Origin: Nocardioides halotolerans DSM 19273
GTDB lineage: Bacteria; Actinomycetota; Actinomycetes; Propionibacteriales; Nocardioidaceae
Length of the DNA stretch: 64,000 bases
Direction: 5' to 3'
Assembly (NCBI RefSeq): GCF_000422805.1
Contig: NZ_KE383922.1
Location: 99,984 to 163,983 of the forward strand
How positions within the stretch are numbered: the stretch's first letter is position 1; every line of letters begins with the position of its first letter. Positions 40,430 through 48,431 of this stretch are shown here, one piece after another. The notes beneath the pieces are model-generated. The model searched no databases and was not told where the DNA came from. It saw nothing but the letters and a program-made list of their open reading frames with translations. A program made the translations under genes and the position numbers.

Positions 40430-41358
40430 TCACCACTCCCTTCACTGCCCGCGCGACCGCCGCAGAGGTGCTCACAGGCACCGATCTGTCCGGACGTACG
40501 GTGCTGATCACCGGCGGCAGCTCCGGCCTGGGGCGGGAGACCGCCCACGCGCTCGCGGATGCTGGTGCAGACGTCACCATCGCGGTACGCAAACCCGTCG
40601 CCTCGCCAACTCAAGTTGGCCGCACTGCGAGGATCCGACAGGTGGAGTTGGACCTGGCGGACCTGAAGTCGGTCCGCCGCCTGGTCGAGCACTGGAATCG
40701 TCCTCTGGACGCGCTCGTCGCCAACGCCGGCATCATGGCCATTCCCACCCGGCGCGTGACCCCGGAGGGCTGGGAGCTGCAACTCGCCACGAACTATCTT
40801 GGCCACTTCGCTCTCGCGCGCGGCCTACACAGCCATCTCGCGCACGCAGCCGCCGTTCGCGGCGAGGCACGCCTGGTGGTGGTCAGCTCCGGCGCACATC
40901 GCAATGCGCCAATCGACAGAGAAGACCTCCAGTTCGAGTACCGAGCCTACGACCGGTGGGCCGCGTACGGTCAATCCAAGACCGCCGACGTGCTGCTTGC
41001 GGTCGGGGCTGGCCAACGTTGGGCCGCTGACGGGATCGTCGCCAACGCCCTCAATCCGGGGTTCATTAACACTGGCCTGCAACGGCATGTTGACGACGAC
41101 ACCATGCGCGCGCTGGGCGCGATGGACGAAGAGGGGAACCTCATTGAGCCGGACTACTACAAGACGCCGGCGCAAGGCGCCTCCACCTCTGCCCTACTCG
41201 CGGGTTCACCACTAGTCGCCGGGGTCACAGGGCGCTACTTCGAGGACAACCAGGAAGCGGCGGTCGTGGCGGACGGTGGCCACGGCGTCGCTCCCCATGC
41301 GCTCGACGAGGCCACCGCGGAGTGGCTGTGGCTCTACGCCTCGCGCGACCTGGATTAA
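40426..41358 (+). CDS. Short-chain dehydrogenase/reductase (retinol-dehydrogenase-like)
   Basis: 310 residues from ATG 40426. Classical SDR motifs: VLITGGSSGLGRETAHALAD (TGxxxGxG), LDALVANAGIMAIP (NAG), LVVVSSGAHRNAP (catalytic Ser), YGQSKTADVLLAVG (YxxxK) and ALNPGFINTGLQ. These features match the WWOX/retinol-dehydrogenase-like group that reduces aldehydes or ketones with NADPH. Coupled to the 56-aa gene and driven by the motif at 40183-40209. Last island gene before glnA. Confidence 0.88.
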   Translation: MITTPFTARATAAEVLTGTDLSGRTVLITGGSSGLGRETAHALADAGADVTIAVRKPVASPTQVGRTARIRQVELDLADLKSVRRLVEHWNRPLDALVANAGIMAIPTRRVTPEGWELQLATNYLGHFALARGLHSHLAHAAAVRGEARLVVVSSGAHRNAPIDREDLQFEYRAYDRWAAYGQSKTADVLLAVGAGQRWAADGIVANALNPGFINTGLQRHVDDDTMRALGAMDEEGNLIEPDYYKTPAQGASTSALLAGSPLVAGVTGRYFEDNQEAAVVADGGHGVAPHALDEATAEWLWLYASRDLD

Positions 41359-41464
41359 GGGGTATCGCCGTCGAGTTCCTACCCGGCAGCGCCCCGGAGT
41401 TAAAAGGATGTTCGGAGGTGCGGAGAGCCTGCGCGATTCGGCCGTGGCTTCATCGACTGCGAAA

Positions 41465-41491
41465 CAGGTTCGAGCTGTTCGAGAGAACCTG
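41465..41491 (-). terminator. Possible glnA terminator hairpin
   Basis: CAGGTTC (41465-41471) pairs with GAACCTG (41485-41491), 20 nt past the glnA stop on the minus strand. Short stem and no T-tract, so only a weak call. It lies in the junction between island and core. Confidence 0.35.
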
Positions 41492-41511
41492 ACTAGATCG
41501 TGCAGAAATGA

Positions 41512-42930
41512 TCACAGGTCGTAGTAGAGCTCGAACTCGTGCGGGTGCGGGCGCAGCTGCACGGGCGCGATCTCGTTCTGGCGCTTGTAGTCGATCCAGG
41601 TCTCGATCAGGTCGGGCGTGAAGACGTTGCCGACCGTCAGGAACTCGTGGTCGGCCTCGAGCGCGTCGAGGACGGCGCCGAGCGAGGTCGGGACCTGGTC
41701 GATCTCGGCCATCTCGTCCGGCGGGAGCTCGTAGATGTCCTTGTCGATCGGGGCGGCCGGCTCGGTCTTGTTCTTGATGCCGTCGACGCCGGCGAGCATC
41801 AGGGCCGAGAACGCGAGGAAGGGGTTCGCAGACGGGTCGGGGAACCGGCACTCGACGCGCTTGGCCTTCGGGTTCGAGCCGGTGATCGGGATCCGGACCG
41901 ATGCGGAGCGGTTGCGGGAGGAGTAGACGAGCGAGATCGGGGCCTCGAAGCCCGGCACCAGCCGGTGGTAGGAGTTCACCGAGGGGTTGGTGAACGCCAG
42001 CAGCGCCGGGGCGTGCTGGAGGATGCCGCCGATGTACCAGCGCGCCACGTCGGACAGCCCGCCGTACCCGGTCTCGTCGTAGAAGAGCGGCTCGCCGTCC
42101 TTCCAGAGCGACTGGTGCACGTGCATGCCCGAGCCGTTGTCGCCGAAGATCGGCTTCGGCATGAAGGTGACCGACTTGCCGGCCTCCCAGGCCGTGTTCT
42201 TGATGAGGTACTTGAACTTCATCACGTCGTCGGCGGCCTTGAGCAGCGTGTCGAACCGGTAGTTGATCTCGGCCTGGCCAGCGGTGCCGACCTCGTGGTG
42301 GGCGCGCTCGACGAGCAGGCCGCTCGCCTCGAGGTTCTTGACCATCTCGTCGCGCAGGTCGCCGTAGTGGTCGTACGGCGCGACCGGGAAGTAGCCGCCC
42401 TTGAAGCGGGTCTTGTAGCCGCGGTTGTCGCCCTCGGCGCCTGAGTTCCACCAGCCCTCGACGGAGTCGATGTGGTAGTAACCCTCGTTGGCGCCGGTGG
42501 AGTAGCGGACCGAGTCGAAGATGTAGAACTCAGCCTCGGGGGCGAAGTACGCCGTGTCGGCGATGCCGGTCGTGCCGAGGTAGGTCAGCGCCTTGCGCGC
42601 GATGTTGCGCGGGTCGCGGCTGTAGGCCTCGCCGGTGATCGGGTCGTGGATGAAGAAGCTGAGGTTGAGCGTCTTGTTGGTGCGGAACGGGTCGACGAAC
42701 GCCGTGGTCGGGTCGGGGAACAGCGCCATGTCGGACTCGTTGATGGCCTGGAAGCCGCGGATCGACGAGCCGTCGAACGCCAGGCCGTCGTCGAAGACCT
42801 CCTGGCCGAACGACGACACCGGGACGGTGAAGTGCTGCTCGATGCCGGGCAGGTCGACGAACCGGACGTCGACGAACTCGACACCCTCGTCCTTGACGAA
42901 CTTGAGCAGCTCGTCGCTGTTCTGGAACAT
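41512..42930 (-). CDS. glnA: Glutamine synthetase type I (beta)
   Basis: 472 residues, the full GSI length. [68 protein letters not shown] (the metal and glutamate site), the ATP-site loop [17 protein letters not shown] and NRSASVRIP. The adenylylation-site Tyr is in [15 protein letters not shown], so GlnE control is expected. Makes glutamine from glutamate, ammonia and ATP. AAGGAGA precedes ATG 42930, and a four-half-site GlnR box lies at 42980-43017. Confidence 0.97.
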   Translation of the reverse strand: MFQNSDELLKFVKDEGVEFVDVRFVDLPGIEQHFTVPVSSFGQEVFDDGLAFDGSSIRGFQAINESDMALFPDPTTAFVDPFRTNKTLNLSFFIHDPITGEAYSRDPRNIARKALTYLGTTGIADTAYFAPEAEFYIFDSVRYSTGANEGYYHIDSVEGWWNSGAEGDNRGYKTRFKGGYFPVAPYDHYGDLRDEMVKNLEASGLLVERAHHEVGTAGQAEINYRFDTLLKAADDVMKFKYLIKNTAWEAGKSVTFMPKPIFGDNGSGMHVHQSLWKDGEPLFYDETGYGGLSDVARWYIGGILQHAPALLAFTNPSVNSYHRLVPGFEAPISLVYSSRNRSASVRIPITGSNPKAKRVECRFPDPSANPFLAFSALMLAGVDGIKNKTEPAAPIDKDIYELPPDEMAEIDQVPTSLGAVLDALEADHEFLTVGNVFTPDLIETWIDYKRQNEIAPVQLRPHPHEFELYYDL

Positions 42931-42979
42931 GCAGGTCTCCTTGGCTTCACTGAGGTCCTGCGCAACGTATGCACGGGCA

Positions 42980-43017
42980 GTTTCTCGACCGTATCGCGAT
43001 TGTTTCGGGCGTGTAAC
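42980..43017 (-). promoter_or_regulatory. GlnR binding box upstream of glnA
   Basis: On the minus strand: GTTAC-n6-GAAAC-n6-GATAC-n6-GAAAC, two a-b half-site pairs with exact 6-nt spacers. This is the actinobacterial GlnR consensus (gTnAC-n6-GaAAC). It lies about 50-90 nt before the start codon, overlapping the expected promoter, so nitrogen-limitation control of glnA is strongly implied. Confidence 0.8.
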
Positions 43018-43074
43018 AGGTGCTCGGCGGGCGTACGCCGACCCGCGCGGGTCGGACGCCGACCCGCGCGGGGT

Positions 43075-43138
43075 AACTCACCGTTCGGTCTGCTTCCACC
43101 CCGGCACAACGGCAGGAAAGCGCACCGAACGGTGAGTT
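43075..43138. repeat. 15-bp perfect inverted repeat between divergent genes
   Basis: AACTCACCGTTCGGT (43075-43089) and ACCGAACGGTGAGTT (43124-43138), extendable to 20 bp with one mismatch (GGGG/CCCC ends). Loop 34 nt. It lies between divergent glnA and the RDD gene, so it terminates neither. Just before it, CGCCGACCCGCGCGGG occurs twice (43030-43072). Confidence 0.65.
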
Positions 43139-43185
43139 GCCCCCGCACCCGGAGGCGCCCGATCCCGTCCTGAGAGGGTGGTCCA

Positions 43186-43584
43186 GTGGAGACAGCGACC
43201 TGGGCCCGCCGCATCCTGGCGCTGGTCGTCGACTGGTTCGCCTCGACGCTCGTGGTGATCTTCGCGCTCGGCGGCATCGACCAGTGGGCCGGCGACCAGG
43301 AGTCCGGCTTCTACGTGCTCGGCGTGTTCGTGCTCGAGTCGGCGCTGTTCACCGCCCTGAGCGGCGGCTCGTTCGGCCAGGTCGCGACCCGGCTCCGCGT
43401 CGTGCGCGAGAACGGCGACCCGCGGCCCATCCCGCCCCACCTGGCGCTGGTGCGCCAGGTCCTGATCGCGCTGGTGATCCCGCCGCTGGTCTACCGCCCC
43501 GACGGCCGGGGCCTGCACGACCTGGCCGCCGGCAGCGCGGTCGTCACGCTCGAGACCTACCGGTCCTTGGCCGGCAAGGGCTGA
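43186..43584 (+). CDS. RDD-family membrane protein
   Basis: 132 residues from GTG 43186 (GAGAGGGTGGTCC upstream). Begins TWARRILALVVDWFASTLVV, with the Arg and Asp of the RDD motif, then two more hydrophobic segments (FYVLGVFVLESALFTAL, ALVRQVLIALVIPPLVY) and the final Asp in GRGLHDLAAGSAVV. Function unknown; actinobacterial copies often sit beside glnA, as here. Confidence 0.87.
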   Translation: METATWARRILALVVDWFASTLVVIFALGGIDQWAGDQESGFYVLGVFVLESALFTALSGGSFGQVATRLRVVRENGDPRPIPPHLALVRQVLIALVIPPLVYRPDGRGLHDLAAGSAVVTLETYRSLAGKG

Positions 43585-43594
43585 CTCCGGTCCG

Positions 43595-43645
43595 CCGACA
43601 GTGCAGCAACCGGGCCGCATGGCCGACCATTTGCTGCACTGTCGG
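43595..43645. repeat. Hairpin repeat, copy A
   Basis: CCGACAGTGCAGCAA (43595-43609) and TTGCTGCACTGTCGG (43631-43645): perfect 15-bp arms, 21-nt loop with an internal GGCC. Ten nt after the RDD stop, in a convergent gap, so a terminator role is possible. Confidence 0.7.
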
Positions 43646-43677
43646 GAAACAGGCTCGCCCCGGTCAGTGCGTAGGTT

Positions 43678-43718
43678 TGTGCCACATCCGACACGCCACA
43701 GGTGTCAGATGTGGTGCA
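43678..43718. repeat. Hairpin, imperfect 17-bp arms
   Basis: 43678-43694 and 43702-43718 pair at 14 of 17 positions (core CCACATC-GACAC / GTGTC-GATGTGG) with a 7-nt loop. Lies between the two related hairpins A and B. Confidence 0.55.
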
Positions 43719-43745
43719 GATCCGCGGATGGCCTGTCGCGTGCGG

Positions 43746-43792
43746 GACTGTGCAGCAATTGGCCGCTGGCGGGGCTCATTTGCTGCACAGTC
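43746..43792. repeat. Hairpin repeat, copy B
   Basis: GACTGTGCAGCAA (43746-43758) and TTGCTGCACAGTC (43780-43792): perfect 13-bp arms, again a 21-nt loop. Shares GTGCAGCAA/TTGCTGCAC and the loop pattern with copy A, so the two are copies of one element with compensatory changes in the outer stem. Confidence 0.7.
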
Positions 43793-43823
43793 GTGGCTCC
43801 GGGGTCAGGGACCGGCGGGTCCG

Positions 43824-44765
43824 CTACGCCGTGACCTCACGCCACGCGACGTCTGCCGCGGGAAGCGCGGCGGCCTCCTCGAGCAGGCGGGCGATCCGCA
43901 GGGCGAGGCCCACGCCGAGCCGGGGGTCATCGGGGCGGTGCAGGAGGGCGTCGTAGAGCCCGAGGTAGTGCGCCTGCTTGCGCTCGACCGTGTCGGCGTA
44001 CGCCGCGTGCGCGACGACCCGGCCGCGCTCGATGACCAGGACGGTCATCGACGAGTGCTCGATCTTGACCTCGACCTCACCACCGCGGAACTCCAGCGTC
44101 GTGTGCTTGCTGCTGTCGCCGGCCAGCCAGCTCGACGACAGGTAGGTCTCGCCTCCGTCGTGCGCGAGGACGGTGACGGCCCGGTCGCCGCGGTCGGCGT
44201 GCGAGGTCACCGACCACCCGGAGGTGAAGGCCGAGGCCACGCTGAGCTGGTTGGGCGCGGAGTCGACGAAGCTCGACACCAGGCTGGCGCGCTGGGAGTC
44301 GCCGAGCGAGCCGTAGGCGTCGGTCGACATCGCGACGACGCGGGTGGGCGGTCCGAGCTCGGGTCGTGACGCGACGTACGCCGCGGCCCACTCGACCTCG
44401 GGGGAAAAAGCGAAGTGGTGGGCGACCTTGAGCCGCGCCGCGTGCGCCTCCAGCGGCGCGATCTCGGCGGAGGTCTGCGCCAGCGGCTTCTCCGAGAGCA
44501 CCGTCGCGGGGGAGGTGGCGAGGACCTCGGCGGCCAGCGCCGCGTGCGTGGACGTCGGCGTCGCCAGGACGACCAGGTCGGGGTCGAGGGCCAGCCCCTC
44601 CGCGAGCGACGCGACGACCGGGACGTCCACGGCGTACGCCGGCGCGGGGTCGACCCCCGCCACGACCGTCGTCGAGGCGATGCGGTCGAGGACCGCGAGG
44701 TGGGTGCGGGCGATGCGGCCCAGCCCCGCCAGGAGGACGCGCGTCACCGGCTCCTCAGCGACCAC
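43824..44765 (-). CDS. Gfo/Idh/MocA-family oxidoreductase
   Basis: 313 residues. N-terminal Rossmann VTRVLLAGLGRIARTHLAVL, then DLVVLATPTSTHAALAAEVLA and VLSEKPLAQTSAEI, where EKP is the family's catalytic and cofactor motif. The C-terminal alpha/beta half has HHFAFSPEVEWAAAYV and HADRGDRAVTVLAHDGGETY. Uses NAD(P) on sugars or cyclitols; substrate unreadable. Its 5' end overlaps the DUF4191 gene by 11 nt; a start at the internal GTG before TRVLLAG would remove that overlap. Confidence 0.85.
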   Translation of the reverse strand: MVAEEPVTRVLLAGLGRIARTHLAVLDRIASTTVVAGVDPAPAYAVDVPVVASLAEGLALDPDLVVLATPTSTHAALAAEVLATSPATVLSEKPLAQTSAEIAPLEAHAARLKVAHHFAFSPEVEWAAAYVASRPELGPPTRVVAMSTDAYGSLGDSQRASLVSSFVDSAPNQLSVASAFTSGWSVTSHADRGDRAVTVLAHDGGETYLSSSWLAGDSSKHTTLEFRGGEVEVKIEHSSMTVLVIERGRVVAHAAYADTVERKQAHYLGLYDALLHRPDDPRLGVGLALRIARLLEEAAALPAADVAWREVTA

Positions 44766-45471
44766 GCAGGTTGCCGCGCATGCCCTTCATGCTCGTGGGG
44801 ATGGGCCCCTTCGGCATCGGGATCGCCGACCGGTTGGCGTCGAGCGCCTTGAGCCGGTTGAGGATGTCGGTCATCTCGGCCGGCTTGACCTCACGGCCGA
44901 GCTTCTGGACCGTCCGCACCAGCTTGGGCAGCGGCACCTCACCCTCGCCGTTGCCGCAGATCACCTCGTGGATCGGGGTCTCGGCGGCCACCCGCTCGTG
45001 CTTGCGGCGCTCGGTGGCCATCAGCTGGCGCAGCCGGTGGTGGTTGCCCTCGCCGATCAGCACGATGCCGGGCGGGCCGACGACGCGGTAGACGACGTCG
45101 GTCTGCTTGGTCACCGCGACCGGCTCGTCGTAGGTCTTCCACCCCCGGCGCAGCATCCGCAGCGCCGCGCCGGCCGCACCGCGCTGCCCCTCCATCTGGG
45201 CGTACGCCGAGCGCTGGGCGCGCCGGCCGAAGATGATCAGCACGGCGAGCGTGCCGAACAGCACCGCGCCGATGACCGCCATGACGGTGTGGAGCAGGCC
45301 GTCGCCCGGCAGCAGGAAGAAGAACACGACGAAGCCGAGCGCGCCGACGATCAGGAACGCACCGAGCAGCCACAGCCCGATCCGGGGATCGGTCTTCTTG
45401 GTCAGCTGGTAGGTCTGGCGGAACTGCTGGATCCGGCCGGACTTCTCCGGCTCGGCCTTGGTGTTCGACAT
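44755..45471 (-). CDS. DUF4191 membrane protein
   Basis: 238 residues. Cytoplasmic start (KTDPRIGLWLLGAF), two membrane helices (LLGAFLIVGALGFVVFFFLL, TVMAVIGAVLFGTLAVLIIF) and a soluble C-terminal domain with TYDEPVAVTKQTDVVYRVVGPPGIVLIGEG and MPKGPIPTSMKGMRGNLRGR. These features identify DUF4191, which is regularly found next to lipA in actinobacteria; its role is unknown. Follows lipA by 36 nt on the same strand and is probably cotranscribed. Confidence 0.88.
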   Translation of the reverse strand: MSNTKAEPEKSGRIQQFRQTYQLTKKTDPRIGLWLLGAFLIVGALGFVVFFFLLPGDGLLHTVMAVIGAVLFGTLAVLIIFGRRAQRSAYAQMEGQRGAAGAALRMLRRGWKTYDEPVAVTKQTDVVYRVVGPPGIVLIGEGNHHRLRQLMATERRKHERVAAETPIHEVICGNGEGEVPLPKLVRTVQKLGREVKPAEMTDILNRLKALDANRSAIPMPKGPIPTSMKGMRGNLRGR

Positions 45472-45507
45472 CGGTCTCTCTCGGTGCGTTGGTCAGGCGG
45501 CGTGCGC

Positions 45508-46443
45508 TCAGGCGGAGGCGCCGTGGCGGGCGTCCATGGCCTGACGGTACAGCCGCCCGGCGCGGTAGGACGAACGCACCAGCGGCCCCGAGAGCACCCC
45601 GGAGAACCCGATCCCCTCGGCCTCGGCGGCCAGCTCGACGAACTCCTCCGGCTTGACCCACCGCTCGACCGGGTGGTGGCGCACGGACGGGCGGAGGTAC
45701 TGCGTGATCGTGATCAGCTCGGTGCCGGCCGCGTGCAGGTCGCGCAGCGCCTGGCTGACCTCCTCGCGGGTCTCGCCCATGCCGAGGATGAGGTTGGACT
45801 TGGTGACCAGCCCGAAGTCGCGGGCCTGGGTCAGCACGTCGAGCGAGCGCTCGTAGCGGAACGCCGGCCGGATCCGCTTGAAGATCCGCGGCACGGTCTC
45901 GACGTTGTGTGCCAGCACCTCGGGCCGGCTCTCGAACACCTCGCGCAGCAGCTCGGGCCGGCCGTTGAAGTCGGGGATGAGGTTCTCGACACCGGTGCCG
46001 GGGTTGAGCTCGTGGATCGCGCGGACGGTCTCGGCGTACAGCCACGCCCCGCCGTCCTCGAGGTCGTCGCGGGCGACGCCCGTGATGGTGGCGTAGCGCA
46101 GCTCCATCTTCTGGACCGACTCGGCGACCCGGCGGGGCTCGTCGCGGTCGAGCGGCTGCGGCTTGCCGGTGTCGATCTGGCAGAAGTCGCAGCGCCGGGT
46201 GCACTGGTCGCCGCCGATGAGGAACGTCGCCTCGCGGTCCTCCCAGCACTCGAAGATGTTGGGGCAGCCCGCCTCCTGGCAGACCGTGTGGAGGCCCTCG
46301 GACTTCACCAGCGAGTGGAGCTCGGTGTAGGCCGGGCCCATCTTCGCCCGGGTCTTGATCCACTCCGGCTTGCGCTCGATCGGCGTCTCGGCGTTGCGGA
46401 CCTCGAGACGGAGCAGCTTGCGGCCTTCGGGAGCCAGAGTCAC
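45508..46443 (-). CDS. lipA: Lipoyl synthase
   Basis: 311 residues from GTG 46443 ([18 protein letters not shown]). Auxiliary cluster cysteines in [12 protein letters not shown] and the radical-SAM motif [13 protein letters not shown]. LipA tail motif [18 protein letters not shown], with the Ser of RSSY near the end. Inserts sulfur at C6 and C8 of octanoyl chains on E2 and GcvH. Works after lipB (49358); its protein substrates here include sucB (52607) and the glycine cleavage system (gcvT, 58673). Divergent from the ArsR gene, with a long hairpin between. Confidence 0.96.
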   Translation of the reverse strand: MTLAPEGRKLLRLEVRNAETPIERKPEWIKTRAKMGPAYTELHSLVKSEGLHTVCQEAGCPNIFECWEDREATFLIGGDQCTRRCDFCQIDTGKPQPLDRDEPRRVAESVQKMELRYATITGVARDDLEDGGAWLYAETVRAIHELNPGTGVENLIPDFNGRPELLREVFESRPEVLAHNVETVPRIFKRIRPAFRYERSLDVLTQARDFGLVTKSNLILGMGETREEVSQALRDLHAAGTELITITQYLRPSVRHHPVERWVKPEEFVELAAEAEGIGFSGVLSGPLVRSSYRAGRLYRQAMDARHGASA

Positions 46444-46486
46444 GGGCTCAACCCTACGCCGGTGACCCACCTCACGCCCGTTCGCG

Positions 46487-46545
46487 TCGAGTGACCCCAA
46501 ATGGCGCTCCCGGAGCCCGGACGAGCGTCGTATGGGGTCACTCGA
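46487..46545. repeat. 13-bp perfect inverted repeat between divergent genes
   Basis: TCGAGTGACCCCA (46487-46499) and TGGGGTCACTCGA (46533-46545). The outer parts (GTTCGCG / CGGCGAAC) extend the stem to about 20 bp with a bulge. Loop 33 nt. Between lipA (minus) and arsR (plus), so it is not a terminator of either. Confidence 0.65.
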
Positions 46546-46578
46546 CGGCGAACGCGCGAGCCCGACCCTTGCCGCATT

Positions 46579-46596
46579 GGTAGCCGTATGGTTACC
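46579..46596. promoter_or_regulatory. Possible ArsR operator over the arsR promoter
   Basis: GGTAGCCGTATGGTTACC is palindromic at 14 of 18 positions. It contains TATGGT, a likely -10, 12 nt before ATG 46605; with no ribosome site visible, the transcript is probably leaderless. Self-repression by the ArsR protein is the simple reading. Confidence 0.4.
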
Positions 46597-46604
46597 TATC
46601 ACCC

Positions 46605-46961
46605 ATGGACATCTTCGGGGCGCTGGCCGACCCGACGCGGCGCGAGCTGCTGGCCGAACTGGCCGGCGAGCCGCGCCGGGTCGTCGACCTCGCTGCGGGC
46701 CGCCCGATCACCCGGCCGGCGGTCAGCAAGCACCTGCGGCTGCTCCTCGACGCCGGCGCGGTGACCGTGCGCGAGGAGGGGCGGGAGCGCTACTACGCGC
46801 TGGACCGGACGTCGCTCGCCCCCGTCGCGTCGTACGTCGCCGCGCTGGCCACGCGCCCGATCGGCGCCCAGGCCCTCGACGCCCTCGAGACCGAGGTCCG
46901 CCGCACCGGTCGCGACCGCCGTACCGCAACCTCACCCGCCAGCACAGAGGAGACCGCATGA
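46605..46961 (+). CDS. ArsR-family regulator (SRPBCC-associated)
   Basis: 118 residues. [26 protein letters not shown], then [33 protein letters not shown], the ArsR winged helix. No metal-binding cysteines. The tail ([21 protein letters not shown]) is unstructured. Overlaps the SRPBCC gene by 4 nt. This ArsR-AHSA1 pair is widespread in actinobacteria. Confidence 0.9.
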   Translation: MDIFGALADPTRRELLAELAGEPRRVVDLAAGRPITRPAVSKHLRLLLDAGAVTVREEGRERYYALDRTSLAPVASYVAALATRPIGAQALDALETEVRRTGRDRRTATSPASTEETA

Positions 46962-47464
46962 CCACCCCCACCGGCCGGATCGAGCAGCGCGACGGGCAGC
47001 ACGTGCTGATCCAGACCCGCGAGTTCAGGGCTCCCGTCGAGGACGTCTGGGCAGCGGTGACCGAGCCCGACCGGCTGGCCCGGTGGATCGGCTCCTGGAC
47101 CGGTGACCCGACGGAGGGGAGCGTGGAGTTCCGGATGCTCTTCGAGGGCGAGGACCACGAGGCGGAGACGATGACGATCCGGGTCTGCGAGCCCCCGCAC
47201 CGGCTCCACCTCACCTCCCACGCAGGCGACGACGTGTGGCTGCTGGAGCTCGACCTCACCCACGCCGACGGCGTCACCACGCTCACCTTCAGCCAGCCCG
47301 GGGTGTCGGCGGAGCAGCTGGGCGGCGTCGGCCCCGGCTGGGACTACTACCTCGACAGGCTCGTCGACGTCGAGACCGGGGCCGACCCGGCACGGCGCGA
47401 CTTCGAGCGCGACTACTACCCGGCGACCTCGGCGCACTACACCGACCAGGTCGACCGGGCGTGA
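46958..47464 (+). CDS. SRPBCC / AHSA1-like protein
   Basis: 168 residues from ATG 46958. START/SRPBCC fold signs: VLIQTREFRAPVEDVWAAVTEPDRLARWIGSW, VEFRMLFEGEDHEAETMTIRVCEPPHRLHLT and a long final helix WDYYLDRLVDVETGA. Binds hydrophobic ligands in a deep cavity; the ligand is unknown. Translationally coupled to ArsR. Confidence 0.87.
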   Translation: MTTPTGRIEQRDGQHVLIQTREFRAPVEDVWAAVTEPDRLARWIGSWTGDPTEGSVEFRMLFEGEDHEAETMTIRVCEPPHRLHLTSHAGDDVWLLELDLTHADGVTTLTFSQPGVSAEQLGGVGPGWDYYLDRLVDVETGADPARRDFERDYYPATSAHYTDQVDRA

Positions 47465-47468
47465 GCCC

Positions 47469-48431
47469 TCACGGCACGTCGCGGCGCCGGAACGACAGCA
47501 GTGACAGCGCCCCCACCACGAGGAGCACCACCAGGAAGTAGACCGAGCCGTCGCTGCGGTGCAGGACGACGGCGGCGTCGCACCCCGCCTCGTAGCCGGT
47601 GGCGAAGCACCCGTCGTAGTCGTAGTAGCGATAGCTCCCGACGACGAACGCCGTGAAGTTGCCCCACGGCATCACCCGCTCGGCCTCCACGAACCCCAGC
47701 GCCTGCGTGATCACGACCCCGACGAGGCCGGACCCGAACAGCAGCCCGAGCGTCCCGACGGTGCTGCGCAGCAGCATGGTGAGCGCGTAGCCGAAGCCCG
47801 TGGCGCCCGCCACGAGGACCGCGCCGAGCACCGCCTGCTTGTACGCCGCCGAGACGGCGTGCTCGGGGATCGGCAGGTCGCGGCCCGACGCGACGGCGTA
47901 CAGCCCGGTCCAGTAGGCCAGCAGCACGGCGAGCGCGACGGCCCCACCCGCGACGACGACGGCGGCGAGCTTGGCGCCCCACACCCGCGCCCGCCGGGGC
48001 TCGAAGAGCAGCTGGTTGGCCATCGAGCCGGTGTTCCAGTCGTGGCCGGCGAACGTCGTCCCGGCCAGCAGCAGCGCCAGGGTGAGCAGCACGACCACCG
48101 CCACGCCGCTGCCCTCGCGCTGCTCGCCGAGGTCGAGGTCGTCGTGCCCCCAGCCGAGGGCGATCTGCCGCTCGCAGGCGGTCGCGAGCTCGTCGTCCGG
48201 CAGCGTGTCGTCGAGGACGCCGTGGCGCCGGGGGTGCTCGAGGCAGTCGTCGTACTCGTCGGTGACCACGCTGCCGTAGTCGTCGACCAGGTCGTCGAGC
48301 GACTGCTCGCTCGTGGTGACGACGGTCCCGATGAAGATGGCGGCGGCCGCCAGCGCGCCCAGCACCATCAGCACGACGGCCGCGCGGCGCCAGCGCAGCC
48401 GGGTCAGCTCGACCCCCACGAGCCGCTTCAT
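47469..48431 (-). CDS. ABC transporter permease
   Basis: 320 residues from ATG 48431. First helix RRAAVVLMVLGALAAAAIFIG, then an extracytoplasmic loop with several cysteines and acidic residues (DECLEH-like, ATACERQIALGWGHDDLDLG). Five further helices follow (AVVVLLTLALLLAGTTFAG, LAAVVVAGGAVALAVLLAY and more). Overlaps the ATPase gene by 4 nt. Single permease, so it probably acts as a homodimer exporter. Confidence 0.87.
   Translation of the reverse strand: MKRLVGVELTRLRWRRAAVVLMVLGALAAAAIFIGTVVTTSEQSLDDLVDDYGSVVTDEYDDCLEHPRRHGVLDDTLPDDELATACERQIALGWGHDDLDLGEQREGSGVAVVVLLTLALLLAGTTFAGHDWNTGSMANQLLFEPRRARVWGAKLAAVVVAGGAVALAVLLAYWTGLYAVASGRDLPIPEHAVSAAYKQAVLGAVLVAGATGFGYALTMLLRSTVGTLGLLFGSGLVGVVITQALGFVEAERVMPWGNFTAFVVGSYRYYDYDGCFATGYEAGCDAAVVLHRSDGSVYFLVVLLVVGALSLLSFRRRDVP

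Noticed and set aside
41472-41491. LexA/SOS box near the glnA stop (GTTC-N4-GAAC)
   Set aside because: Half-sites are in the opposite order to the actinobacterial SOS box (GAAC-N4-GTTC), and it is not in a promoter.
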